From: an uncultured Methanomassiliicoccales archaeon
GTDB lineage: Archaea > Thermoplasmatota > Thermoplasmata > Methanomassiliicoccales > Methanomethylophilaceae
Direction of reading: 5' to 3'
Length of the DNA: 17,927 bases
Assembly (NCBI GenBank): GCA_934234005.1
Contig: CAKQHC010000021.1
Coordinates: 1-17,927 of the forward strand
Positions 1-6,784 of this stretch are shown here, piece after piece. Numbering within the stretch: the first letter of the stretch is position 1; each line of letters opens with the position of its first letter. The translations under genes and the position numbers were made by a program. The notes under the pieces were generated by a model. It saw only the letters and a program-made list of their open reading frames with translations, did not search any database and was not told where the DNA came from.

Positions 1-1
1 A

Positions 2-160
2 GAAGCTACGACGATGTACCTCTCCGAACGTTGCAGGATTTCGGTGCCGATAGGGTTTTCCACCATGGGAATAGACGACGTAATGCCGCGTCCGGTCTAC
101 GGTACGCTGGGCGTGTTTTATATCCTGGACGAGATTCTGCACGGAGTCAGAGGAACGTAA
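2..160 (+). CDS. C-terminal fragment of a nitrogenase component 1-like protein (partial)
   Basis: An open frame enters from the left edge and stops with TAA at 158-160, giving 52 visible residues. The tail contains VPIGFSTMGIDD, then PVYGTLGVFYILDEIL. An 'iP..gfp..d' stretch followed by 'P..G..G...il.ei' resembles the C-terminus of the nitrogenase component 1 superfamily (NifD/NifE/BchN/CfbD), whose members hold an iron-sulfur or substrate site and receive electrons from a NifH-like reductase. The match is by eye on a short tail, so the family call is moderate and no specific member can be named. If correct, it fits a tetrapyrrole neighbourhood, since BchNB and CfbD reduce chelatase products. 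It converges on the ABC-2 permease at 193-957, with a hairpin between them. Confidence 0.45.
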   Translation, partial: EATTMYLSERCRISVPIGFSTMGIDDVMPRPVYGTLGVFYILDEILHGVRGT

Positions 161-164
161 AGAA

Positions 165-188
165 GGTTCCGGGGAAATCCCCGGTACC
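165..188. terminator. Hairpin between convergent genes, probable bidirectional terminator
   Basis: GGTTCCGGGG (165-174) pairs with CCCCGGTACC (179-188) with one T-T mismatch and a four-base loop. It starts five bases after the + strand stop at 160 and ends four bases before the - strand stop codon at 193-195. T-rich sequence follows on the + strand (about 196-210) and a short TTCTTT follows on the - strand. Position and symmetry suit a shared terminator. Archaeal termination can also rely on T-tracts alone, so the hairpin's role is inferred. Confidence 0.5.
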
Positions 189-192
189 GGGT

Positions 193-957
193 TTACACTT
201 TTCTTGTTTTCAGAAGATATCTGTTGACTGCAAAGAATGCCGCTCCGAAGAGGAACAGAACCAGCAGGGACATCCACGGGAAGTCCAGATAATCGGGAAG
301 CGCGGCTGCTCTGAGACACAGACTCGAATGAGTCAGAGGCAGACAGTACAGAATTGCCTGGAATACGGGATTGAGCGAAGATACAGAGAAGAATGTTCCG
401 CACAGGAAAGTCATCGGAAGAATCACGAGACTGTTGAACGTTGCCATCGTGGCATGCGATTTGGCAATCAATGCGGCACTCATACCCAACAGAGAGAACA
501 CCATGCATGCGAGCAGAAGCGTCACGACGAACATCGGAGTGAGTTTGAGTTCCGGTGCCAGACACAATCCCAATGCGAACATTATGCAACAGGCCAGAAG
601 TCCGCGTACGAATCCGAGTACACATTTTCCGAAGATTATTGCGTTGAGTCCCAACGGACACATCATCATTTCGTCGAAACTCTTGTAATACAGCCTTTGG
701 ACGTTCATCCTGGTGGAAGTGGCGGAGAACGACGTCGACAGTGTGGAGAGGGCAACTATACCCGGGATTACGAATGCAACGTACGGTACGCCTATATCGG
801 TTACGCCGGATCTGAGTCCGTATCCGAATGCAATGAGGTACAGAAGGGGGCCCATAATGCTCATTATGACGATGTTGACGATATTGTGCTTCATGTAGAC
901 AAGATCGCCCCATGCGACAGCCCATACCTGCTTGAAGAAACCGGTTACGGGATTCAT
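193..957 (-). CDS. ABC-2 type transporter permease
   Basis: A 254-residue membrane protein with about six hydrophobic segments, spaced as in ABC-2 (DrrB/NodJ-like) export permeases: helices near residues 25-45, 60-75, 105-130, 140-165, 170-190 and 228-247. The substrate could be a drug-like compound, lipid or polysaccharide and cannot be told. The ATG start overlaps the stop of the upstream ATPase gene by four bases (ATGA at 954-957), indicating translational coupling, so the two form one exporter. It is the last gene of the leftward block and ends just before the 165-188 hairpin. Confidence 0.85.
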   Translation of the reverse strand: MNPVTGFFKQVWAVAWGDLVYMKHNIVNIVIMSIMGPLLYLIAFGYGLRSGVTDIGVPYVAFVIPGIVALSTLSTSFSATSTRMNVQRLYYKSFDEMMMCPLGLNAIIFGKCVLGFVRGLLACCIMFALGLCLAPELKLTPMFVVTLLLACMVFSLLGMSAALIAKSHATMATFNSLVILPMTFLCGTFFSVSSLNPVFQAILYCLPLTHSSLCLRAAALPDYLDFPWMSLLVLFLFGAAFFAVNRYLLKTRKV

Positions 958-1805
958 GCTCCCACCGTCTTTCCAGTCATTTCCACGAACACGTCTTCGA
1001 GATTGGTTTTTCTGAGAAGAACATCATCCGATTCCAATTCTGCCATGAACGATTTCGCGCTTTCGCGTTCGTGAAAATACCTGTACTGGGTCTTTCCGCC
1101 GTCCATATATTCTACGGCCCATTTGCCGAGTGTTTCGCACAACGCACGCGGTTCGTCCAATGCAATAATCTGCCCTTTGTCTATGATGCCGACGCGGTTG
1201 CAGAGAATTTCGGCCTCCTCGATATAGTGCGTAGTCAGGATTACAGTAGTGCCTTTTTCGTGGAGGGATTTTATAACGTCCCAAAGTAACCTGCGCGCCT
1301 TGATGTCCAATCCCGATGTGGGTTCGTCCAGGAACAGTACCTTCGGTTCGTGAAGCATCGCACAGACGATGGCCGCTCTTTTCTTCCATCCTCCGGACAG
1401 CGAATCGACGGGTTTGTCGAGATATTCGCCGAGTTCGAAATAGTCGGAGAGTTCCGCAATTTTTTTATCGCGTTCCCTGCGTCCGATCAGATGGTACATG
1501 GCATGGGAAATCATATTCTCGCGGATTGTCAGTTCTTTGTCCAGGGAAATCTGCTGTTGTATAACGCCCATTCTGCTTTTGGCTTCGAACGGATTCTTCT
1601 TCAGATCGTATCCGTCCACGGTTATGCTTCCCGAATCGAAATTCGTAAGTGTGGATACGCATCTGACCGTGGTCGTTTTTCCGGCACCGTTCGGTCCCAG
1701 AAATCCGAACAGTTCTCCTTTGTGTATATTTAGATTCAGTCCGTTCACCGCCGTTTTGTCTCCAAAACGTTTGACCAAATCTTTGATGACGATTATGTCT
1801 TCCAT
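954..1805 (-). CDS. ABC-2 exporter ATP-binding protein (DrrA/CcmA-like)
   Basis: A 283-residue nucleotide-binding domain that powers the ABC-2 permease encoded by the next gene. Visible motifs are Walker A GPNGAGKT (37-44), a Q-loop region VIQQQ, signature LSGGWKKR, Walker B VLFLDEPTSGLD and H-loop LTTHYIEEAE. The signature has Trp where LSGGQ is usual; this variant occurs in the YbhF/NodI-type exporter families and is not a defect. The C-terminal stretch ending in LEDVFVEMTGK is typical of DrrA-type ATPases. The start ATG is preceded by AGGTTGA. Only 24 bases separate it from the upstream FecCD permease gene, so it is probably transcribed with that importer. Confidence 0.9.
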   Translation of the reverse strand: MEDIIVIKDLVKRFGDKTAVNGLNLNIHKGELFGFLGPNGAGKTTTVRCVSTLTNFDSGSITVDGYDLKKNPFEAKSRMGVIQQQISLDKELTIRENMISHAMYHLIGRRERDKKIAELSDYFELGEYLDKPVDSLSGGWKKRAAIVCAMLHEPKVLFLDEPTSGLDIKARRLLWDVIKSLHEKGTTVILTTHYIEEAEILCNRVGIIDKGQIIALDEPRALCETLGKWAVEYMDGGKTQYRYFHERESAKSFMAELESDDVLLRKTNLEDVFVEMTGKTVGA

Positions 1806-1829
1806 TAAATCAACCTTTAAATTTCGAAA

Positions 1830-2891
1830 TCAGGCCCATGCGTTCTTTTTCTGTTTGATGAGAATCCAGATAAACAGAGGTCCGCCCACCATAGAACATA
1901 TTACACCCACAGGTAGTCCATTGGGACCGCTTATTTTAGCTATTGTGTCGGCAAATAATACGAATGCGGCACCGAACGATGCTGCTGCAGGTATCAAATA
2001 CCTATTATTCGAACCGACAAAAATTCTGGCTATGTGCGGACCGACCAATCCGATAAATCCTATCGGTCCTGTAAAACAAACTAGTGCCGCAGTCATTAGA
2101 GATACTATAGTTAAGGTGACCAGTCTTACTCTTTTGGCAATTTCACCTAATGTTTGAGCGGATCTGTCTCCGGAGTACATGATATTCAGTTTATCGGAGA
2201 GTAACCAAACAATGGCAGAGCACGGAATCATTACTCCGGCCATCAGGGGCAGATTTTCCCATTTCAGACTACTCAACGATCCCACCCTCCATTCATATGC
2301 ACTGGCCAAAGATTCTGTTGGTGCAGTAACCATCAGCACTTGTGTGACGGAACTGAAAAGGAACATGATTGCGATGCCTGTGAGGATCATGGCCGTTGCG
2401 GTCATTTTTCTGAATCTCGACATAACAATTATTACGGCCATCGGAATCAAAGAGAAAATAAATGAATTGATAACGGTGGCGTAATTTTTATCAATCCCGG
2501 GAATTATTGAAAATCCAAGAATTATACTCAGTGTGGCACCCAAGAACGCGCCCGACGATATACCCATCGTATATGGTTCCGCCAGAGGATTCCGGAAGTT
2601 GTTTTGCATAACAACTCCGGCAATGGATAAGCCCGCCCCTATTATTATAGCGCCTATTGCTCTGGGCGCGCGTACATCCCAGATATACCAATCCGAGTTT
2701 ACGTCAGTGATGTTTCCGGTTATATGGTTAAAAAACACATTCAATGCATCAACGATACTTATTTTGTATATTCCAAAACCAAGAGTTATGAAAAATAACG
2801 CAACTGTCAATAAAAGGCCTATGATAACAAATACAGTCTTTTTGAGATTGTTTTTTCTATATTCTTTTTTACATTCGACCTTTGACGTCAA
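1830..2891 (-). CDS. FecCD/BtuC-type ABC importer permease, set 1, second subunit
   Basis: A 353-residue integral membrane protein of the FecCD family, which forms the channel of iron-siderophore, haem, cobalamin and metal-complex importers. It is strongly hydrophobic with about nine to ten helices. Family hallmarks are NPLAEPYTMGISSGAFLGA near residues 95-115, GPIGFIGLVGPHIAR and GSNNRYLIP in the C-terminal half, and LPVGVICSMVGGPLF near the end. The reading frame has no ATG at its beginning. The best start is TTG at 2891, preceded by AGGGGT and overlapping the upstream permease stop as TTGA, which implies coupled translation. It probably pairs with the 2888-3979 product as a heterodimer. 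The substrate is unknown. Confidence 0.9.
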   Translation of the reverse strand: MTSKVECKKEYRKNNLKKTVFVIIGLLLTVALFFITLGFGIYKISIVDALNVFFNHITGNITDVNSDWYIWDVRAPRAIGAIIIGAGLSIAGVVMQNNFRNPLAEPYTMGISSGAFLGATLSIILGFSIIPGIDKNYATVINSFIFSLIPMAVIIVMSRFRKMTATAMILTGIAIMFLFSSVTQVLMVTAPTESLASAYEWRVGSLSSLKWENLPLMAGVMIPCSAIVWLLSDKLNIMYSGDRSAQTLGEIAKRVRLVTLTIVSLMTAALVCFTGPIGFIGLVGPHIARIFVGSNNRYLIPAAASFGAAFVLFADTIAKISGPNGLPVGVICSMVGGPLFIWILIKQKKNAWA

Positions 2892-3979
2892 TATATTACC
2901 CCTGGTTTACGTGTCTGCCATACAATCAATGCAAAGAATGCGGGTGCTCCTATAATGCTAATAATCACGCCTACGGAAATTCCGGACAGATATGACGTCA
3001 GATAGTCGGCAAATAACAACAGCAGTGCACCGAATGCCATGGAAATCGGAATGACAAATTTGTTGTCCGATCCAATAATCAATCTTACAAAATGGGGCGC
3101 GACCAAACCGATGAATCCCAAGATACCTGTAAATGAAACAATTGCCGCAGTCATCAGTGCCATTAATACAAGACATGCGGTTCTGAATGTTTGGATATCG
3201 ATACCCAGACTTATTGCGCTATTATCTCCCAGAGACATTACGTTTAATTTTTTAGCATTGAACATTATAATTGCGGAACCGATTACTGTAATTGCCATCA
3301 TAAGAGGTATCGAATCCCAGGACATTCCGTCAAGGCTGCCAACCTGCCAAATGTACGCATTAGCTAATGTATCTGCATCGGCAGTTACCATGATATACGT
3401 AATCATTGAATTAAAAAAGTACGAGATTGCAGTTCCAAGCAGAATCAATGTGGCAGGACTCATACGTATTCTTTGAGAAAGGACAATAATTATCAAAGCT
3501 GGAACCAATGCGCCTATGAACGCATTTGTCACAATTCCCATTTCACTGGACAATCCAGACATAGATGCCCCTACGATGATTGCAATAACTGCACCTAGAC
3601 ATGCACCCGACGATATACCTGTACTGTATGGATCGGCCAACGGATTGGACATTATAGACTGCATCATTACACCGCATACGGCTAAAGACGCTCCTGCCAA
3701 TATCGCAACAATTGCGTGCGGTATTGCGGTATTCCAAATGTATCTGTCAGCCCACCATTCCAATGAATTTACGGGATATGTGTTGCCGCATATGTGGTTC
3801 CAAATGATTTCATAGGTTCCTTTTAAACCAAATTCAGCATATCTGTTGAGTGAAAGCAATCCTACGAAAAGTACTATGCCGATTATACAAAATACGAACA
3901 AAAGTATTCTTTTGGCTTGCAGTTTATAATATGTAGTTTTCATTTCCTCTTTTGTGAGGTTTTCTGTATTGTCTGTCAT
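2888..3979 (-). CDS. FecCD/BtuC-type ABC importer permease, set 1, first subunit
   Basis: A 363-residue FecCD-family permease. After a hydrophilic N-terminus of about 28 residues come multiple membrane helices. Hallmarks are NPLADPYSTGISSGACLGA, GFIGLVAPHFVRLIIGSDN and GISVGVIISIIGAPAFF. The ATG at 3977-3979 lacks a clear ribosome binding site. A downstream ATG (residue 13, about 3943) sits next to GAGG but too close to it. The paralogue at 12704 has a similar charged N-terminus, which favours the long start. It lies 44 bases after the binding protein gene, with a hairpin between, and overlaps the next permease by four bases. The two permeases are divergent paralogues, so the channel is likely a heterodimer. 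Confidence 0.9.
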   Translation of the reverse strand: MTDNTENLTKEEMKTTYYKLQAKRILLFVFCIIGIVLFVGLLSLNRYAEFGLKGTYEIIWNHICGNTYPVNSLEWWADRYIWNTAIPHAIVAILAGASLAVCGVMMQSIMSNPLADPYSTGISSGACLGAVIAIIVGASMSGLSSEMGIVTNAFIGALVPALIIIVLSQRIRMSPATLILLGTAISYFFNSMITYIMVTADADTLANAYIWQVGSLDGMSWDSIPLMMAITVIGSAIIMFNAKKLNVMSLGDNSAISLGIDIQTFRTACLVLMALMTAAIVSFTGILGFIGLVAPHFVRLIIGSDNKFVIPISMAFGALLLLFADYLTSYLSGISVGVIISIIGAPAFFALIVWQTRKPGVIY

Positions 3980-3995
3980 GGAATCAGTAAAATGC

Positions 3996-4014
3996 GGATG
4001 GGTTTAACCCATCC
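3996..4014 (-). other. Intercistronic hairpin after binding protein gene 1
   Basis: A perfect 19-base inverted repeat (+ strand GGATGGGTTTAACCCATCC) gives a 7-bp GC-containing stem with a five-base AT loop. It begins nine bases after the stop codon of binding protein 1 and precedes the first permease gene. No T-tract follows on the transcribed strand. It therefore looks more like an mRNA-stabilising or partial-attenuation structure that would keep binding protein mRNA above permease mRNA than a full terminator (inference). A hairpin with the same stem and loop size occupies the same place in set 2 (12663-12681). Confidence 0.55.
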
Positions 4015-4023
4015 TTAGAATTA

Positions 4024-5406
4024 TTAATTTTCTTTGTACGACAAATACGTGTTGTAATCAATATGGGTAATCGTATTGTCGAGTGTCACTCCTTTCAGAG
4101 GTTCCAAATCCATGTCGATGAATTGTTTCATAACACTGTCTGCCCATTCATCGGAGAATTTATCGCCGTATAATGCATGGGCCATGTATGCCAGTTTAAC
4201 GGCACCGGGAAGGATGTTATTGACATAGCAGAGTTTGTTTTCGAATCCTTTGAAGAATTCGGACGACAGTATACCTTTGTTTGAATGATCCCATGTATCC
4301 AAAACAGTATCTTTGATTTCATCAGCTGTCATGATAAAGTCAATCGAACGGTTGTTGATTATGCATCCGATGTCTGAGTAGTTGGATAATGCTTCAACAC
4401 TGGCCATTTTTACAGAACTGTTTCCAGCATATGTATTTTTAAATTCATTGTTTACCTTGTAATAGGGTATGCCTCCTGCAACCGCAGGGCTGGTGTTGAA
4501 TGTAGAATCATTTTGGCATATGTAGTAGTACATAGTGCACGAAATATAGGTGGTTCTTTCCGAATCATCAACATCTTTCAGAACTTCATTGATATGTTCT
4601 ATAACTTTCCAACTTGTTTCTGCATAAGTCTGACCAATTTTTTCGGTTTCTTCTCCGAAAAGGAATCCGATTGTAAGAACTGCCGTGATTTCGGAAACGG
4701 AATCTGCGGAAGAGAATATCAACAGGGGTATTCCGGCTGCTTTAAGATCATCTGCACGTGGAGAAGTTATCTGACTTATACCGCTGTAGTCGGCAATGAA
4801 TGCACCTATTTTTTCGCCTTTTGAACTGAGGTTTCCGCTCAATTCGGTAAGTTTCTTCCATTCTTCGTCTGTAATCTTTCTAGTACTTCCGCCGAAGTTT
4901 ATTGCATCTGCATTGATACTATTTTCTGCATTAGAATATGATGAGTTAAAATATCCTGCAATGTATTTTCCGGCACCGGCATATAATGTAGGTATCTGAA
5001 CGTTGGTTGCGTAGGTCACCGCATTCCTTATGGGGTATTCGCAGGGAACAGAAATGGTATTTCCTTCCGTATCAAGGCATATGACGTATACGGTAGTTCC
5101 TTCTTTTCTGTCTATAAGGTCCTGAAGGAGCTGTTTGTCCGTGGAATTTATCTCTTCGTCTCCGTTTACATCGGCAAGAGGATAATCTTCCAAGGTTTTG
5201 TTTCCGGAAAGAATGTCGTCAAGAATTTTCATGTCTTCTGCGTCAATCGTATGGTCATCGTTAGCGTTGCCTCTTATTTGTAATTGTGATGCAATAACGG
5301 ATCCGTCGGAATCGTTATCATCGTTCGAGAGGACAACCATGCATCCTGCACCGACGACAATCGCAACAACGACAACTGCTATGACCATTGTCATGCTTTT
5401 GCTCAT
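4024..5406 (-). CDS. Membrane-anchored dockerin-like/FecB-type substrate-binding protein, set 1
   Basis: A 460-residue extracytoplasmic binding protein of the metal-complex/siderophore/B12 class. Residues 7-26 form one hydrophobic helix; there is no convincing lipobox, so it is probably a membrane anchor. Residues 44-100 resemble a type I dockerin, with two calcium-loop segments: 47-58 (N47, N49, D51, D55, D58) and 79-90 (D79, N81, D83, N87, D90), each followed by a short helix (MKILDDIL, KQLLQDLI). From about residue 105 the rest fits a two-lobed helical-backbone binding protein (IPTLYAGAGKYIAGY, then a lobe around IGAFIADYSGISQITS). ATG at 5404-5406 follows GGTGA. It has its own promoter and operators and feeds the permeases downstream. 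The ligand is unknown. Confidence 0.85.
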   Translation of the reverse strand: MSKSMTMVIAVVVVAIVVGAGCMVVLSNDDNDSDGSVIASQLQIRGNANDDHTIDAEDMKILDDILSGNKTLEDYPLADVNGDEEINSTDKQLLQDLIDRKEGTTVYVICLDTEGNTISVPCEYPIRNAVTYATNVQIPTLYAGAGKYIAGYFNSSYSNAENSINADAINFGGSTRKITDEEWKKLTELSGNLSSKGEKIGAFIADYSGISQITSPRADDLKAAGIPLLIFSSADSVSEITAVLTIGFLFGEETEKIGQTYAETSWKVIEHINEVLKDVDDSERTTYISCTMYYYICQNDSTFNTSPAVAGGIPYYKVNNEFKNTYAGNSSVKMASVEALSNYSDIGCIINNRSIDFIMTADEIKDTVLDTWDHSNKGILSSEFFKGFENKLCYVNNILPGAVKLAYMAHALYGDKFSDEWADSVMKQFIDMDLEPLKGVTLDNTITHIDYNTYLSYKEN

Positions 5407-5447
5407 TTTTTCACCAATCGAACACTTTCACTGCCGGAAAGTATCAT

Positions 5448-5512
5448 GGATGGAAGAACCAACCTACTATATGAATTGGTTTATCCATCCAATAGTGGTT
5501 TTTATATAATAA
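5448..5512 (-). promoter_or_regulatory. Promoter with paired operator for binding protein 1
   Basis: On the - strand a TATA element (TTATATAAA, about 5501-5510) is followed after about eight bases by the palindrome TTGGATGGATAAACCAA (5476-5492), part of the set shared by five promoters here. A second, inverted copy of its 15-base core (GGATGGAAGAACCAA on +, 5448-5462) lies 13 bases further on and matches 13 of 15 positions. The sites fall at or just after the expected transcription start, so repression by a dimeric or tetrameric regulator is the simplest reading. The regulator is not in the window. Confidence 0.6.
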
Positions 5513-5542
5513 TTTTAAAGGACATCCTAAAAATCGGTGAAA

Positions 5543-6328
5543 TCACAGAGATTCGTTCATGGGAATCGCGTCTTCCAGAATTACATGCGGTTTTCCGTAA
5601 TCATCGATTATTCTTGATGTAACGCCGTATACGGTTTTGATATTCGATTCGGTAATTACTTCTTCCGGCGTTCCCACAGAATATATGGTGCCTTCGTTCA
5701 TCAAAATAATTGTATCCGCAAATTTGGCAGCGATGTTGATATCGTGGCTGATCATTATCACCAGTATGTTTTTTTCCACAGAAAGACGTTTTAGCATTTT
5801 CGTAACATCCAATTGGTGTCTGATGTCAAGATTGGATGTCGGTTCGTCAAGAAGGAGAATATGAGGTTCCTGCGCCAGACCTCTGGCCAACATAACTTTT
5901 TGATGCTGGCCGGCAGACAATTCATTGAACGAGCGCATGGCCAGATGCGAAATTCCGAGCATTTCTAAAGTATCGTAGACGATATCGAGATCTTTGTCAA
6001 GAGATCCCCATTTTGCATGCGGGTGTCTGCCCATCATTACAGTATCTACAACACTTAGCGGAAACGAATCATTGGCAGAATAGGGTACGTATCCTATGCC
6101 TTTTGCCAATTCTTTTACGGAAATATCTTTTAAATCCTTTTCATCGATGAATACTTTCCCTTCATTCGGTTCAAGTATCTTATTCATACAGTGAATGAGC
6201 GTAGATTTTCCCACACCGTTCGGCCCTAAAATGGAGATAAATCCGGGACTTGTCAATTTCACCGTAACATTCTTTAGGACGGGGATACTGGAATATCCGA
6301 AACTTATATTGTCTATAGAGATGTTCAT
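5543..6328 (-). CDS. FecE/BtuD-type ABC importer ATPase, set 1
   Basis: A 261-residue nucleotide-binding subunit that drives import through the FecCD permeases of set 1. Motifs are Walker A GPNGVGKS (35-42), signature LSAGQHQKVMLARGL, Walker B ILLLDEPTSNLD and H-loop MISHDINIA. The Q-loop reads GYVPYSAND, with Tyr83 where Gln is nearly universal; the set 2 paralogue has the same change. I chose ATG at 6328 over GTG at 6337 because the paralogue begins at the matching residue (MEIRIKD versus MNISIDN). The gene has its own promoter and operator, and 136 bases separate it from the binding protein gene, so it is transcribed at least partly on its own. Confidence 0.9.
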   Translation of the reverse strand: MNISIDNISFGYSSIPVLKNVTVKLTSPGFISILGPNGVGKSTLIHCMNKILEPNEGKVFIDEKDLKDISVKELAKGIGYVPYSANDSFPLSVVDTVMMGRHPHAKWGSLDKDLDIVYDTLEMLGISHLAMRSFNELSAGQHQKVMLARGLAQEPHILLLDEPTSNLDIRHQLDVTKMLKRLSVEKNILVIMISHDINIAAKFADTIILMNEGTIYSVGTPEEVITESNIKTVYGVTSRIIDDYGKPHVILEDAIPMNESL

Positions 6329-6339
6329 TCTGACCACTG

Positions 6340-6372
6340 CTATTGGATGAATTATCCCACTATATGTTAATA
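6340..6372 (-). promoter_or_regulatory. Promoter/operator of ATPase 1
   Basis: On the - strand a weak TATA-like ACATATAG (about 6359-6366) runs into TGGGATAATTCATCCAA (6343-6359). This is a member of the shared 17-bp palindrome family with one mismatch in the outer TTGG half and both inner AT/AT positions kept. On the + strand, 16 of 20 positions (6340-6359) agree with the matching strand of the binding protein 1 operator. The site lies about 14 bases before the ATG at 6328, so the leader is very short. Confidence 0.5.
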
Positions 6373-6437
6373 CTTGTTATCTCTAAATTTCCGTGAGTTT
6401 TTGTAGTAATGTTATTTTCTCGGATTCATACGTTTAT

Positions 6438-6474
6438 CGTGATAAAACTTTTCAATTATGAAAGTTTTATAACG
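6438..6474. repeat. 37-bp imperfect dyad upstream of a TATA element
   Basis: CGT-x-ATAAAACTTT (6438-6451) is mirrored by AAAGTTTTAT-x-ACG (6461-6474). The arms are 14 bases, with 13 complementary, around a nine-base spacer. It lies six bases before TTTATATA (6480-6487). It could be an operator overlapping the upstream promoter element, or an RNA hairpin at the end of a transcript. It is unrelated in sequence to the TTGGAT-N5-ATCCAA operator family. Confidence 0.5.
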
Positions 6475-6577
6475 CTAGTTTATATACTACGCCTAAAGAA
6501 ATCAAAAATGGAAATTTTTTTTCTGAGATTTATAGGACATTATTTAACACTCATAGATTGAAAATTCTCTATGGTCA

Positions 6578-6673
6578 ATGCCTGAAATGTGCGGCATACC
6601 TCAAGTTCGGAACGGCATCAAGAGACTGCGTTTGGCAGAGGATTTTCTGCTGGGTGACGGATTTAGATTTTAA
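6578..6673 (+). CDS. Possible 31-residue small ORF, unrecognised
   Basis: ATG at 6578 opens 31 codons ending in TAA at 6671-6673. The product starts MPEMCGIPQVRNG and ends LLGDGFRF. It is the more GC-rich part of an AT-rich intergenic region, which could mean a small gene, a leader peptide, a decayed gene end or a structured RNA. There is no clear ribosome binding site. I recognise no family. Confidence 0.15.
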   Translation: MPEMCGIPQVRNGIKRLRLAEDFLLGDGFRF

Positions 6674-6701
6674 TGTGTAATTCTAAGTATTTTTGGGCGG
6701 T

Positions 6702-6737
6702 TCTTTTTATATCAGAGAAGTTGGATAGTACCGCCAA
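6702..6737 (+). promoter_or_regulatory. Promoter/operator of the chlI-chlD unit
   Basis: A TATA element TTTTTATATC (about 6704-6713) is followed after seven bases by TTGGATAGTACCGCCAA (6721-6737). This fits the outer TTGG...CCAA and the left inner AT of the palindrome found at the transporter promoters, with a CG in place of the right AT. The site would cover the transcription start. It places chelatase expression under the same signal as the two importers (inference). Confidence 0.5.
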
Positions 6738-6784
6738 TTAATATACACCCCTGTTTATTTCGTTGTAATAGGTTGTGGTTCCGG

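Larger units (their letters stand above)
6373..6700. other. Gene-poor intergenic stretch
   Basis: No gene with clear homology is visible. It is AT-rich at 6360-6580 and more GC-rich at about 6580-6660. It holds a strong dyad (6438-6474), a good TATA-like element TTTATATA (6480-6487) reading rightward, and a 31-codon open frame (6578-6673). A transcript starting near 6510 would give chlI an untranslated leader of roughly 270 bases in addition to the nearer promoter at 6702-6737. I could not match it to a known riboswitch or tRNA. Confidence 0.5.

Noticed and set aside
31..1074. A 347-codon open frame on the + strand across the ABC-2 genes
   Set aside because: It lies antisense to a well-supported ABC-2 permease and the end of its ATPase, its translation is rich in Arg, His, Glu and Cys with no domain, and the true + strand gene end at 160 is in another frame.
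1389..1392. LSGGW in the ABC-2 ATPase signature as an inactivating change
   Set aside because: Trp at this position is a known variant in YbhF/NodI-like exporter ATPases and all other motifs are intact.
3996..4014. The set 1 intercistronic palindrome as a sixth copy of the operator family
   Set aside because: It shares GGATGG and ends in CCATCC, but lacks the TTGG...CCAA ends and has no TATA element before it. Its matched position with the set 2 hairpin fits an RNA structure better.
6580..6665. tRNA or cobalamin riboswitch in the chlI upstream region
   Set aside because: I found no cloverleaf with acceptor and T-arm pairing and no cobalamin-box-like sequence; only a short stem is visible.
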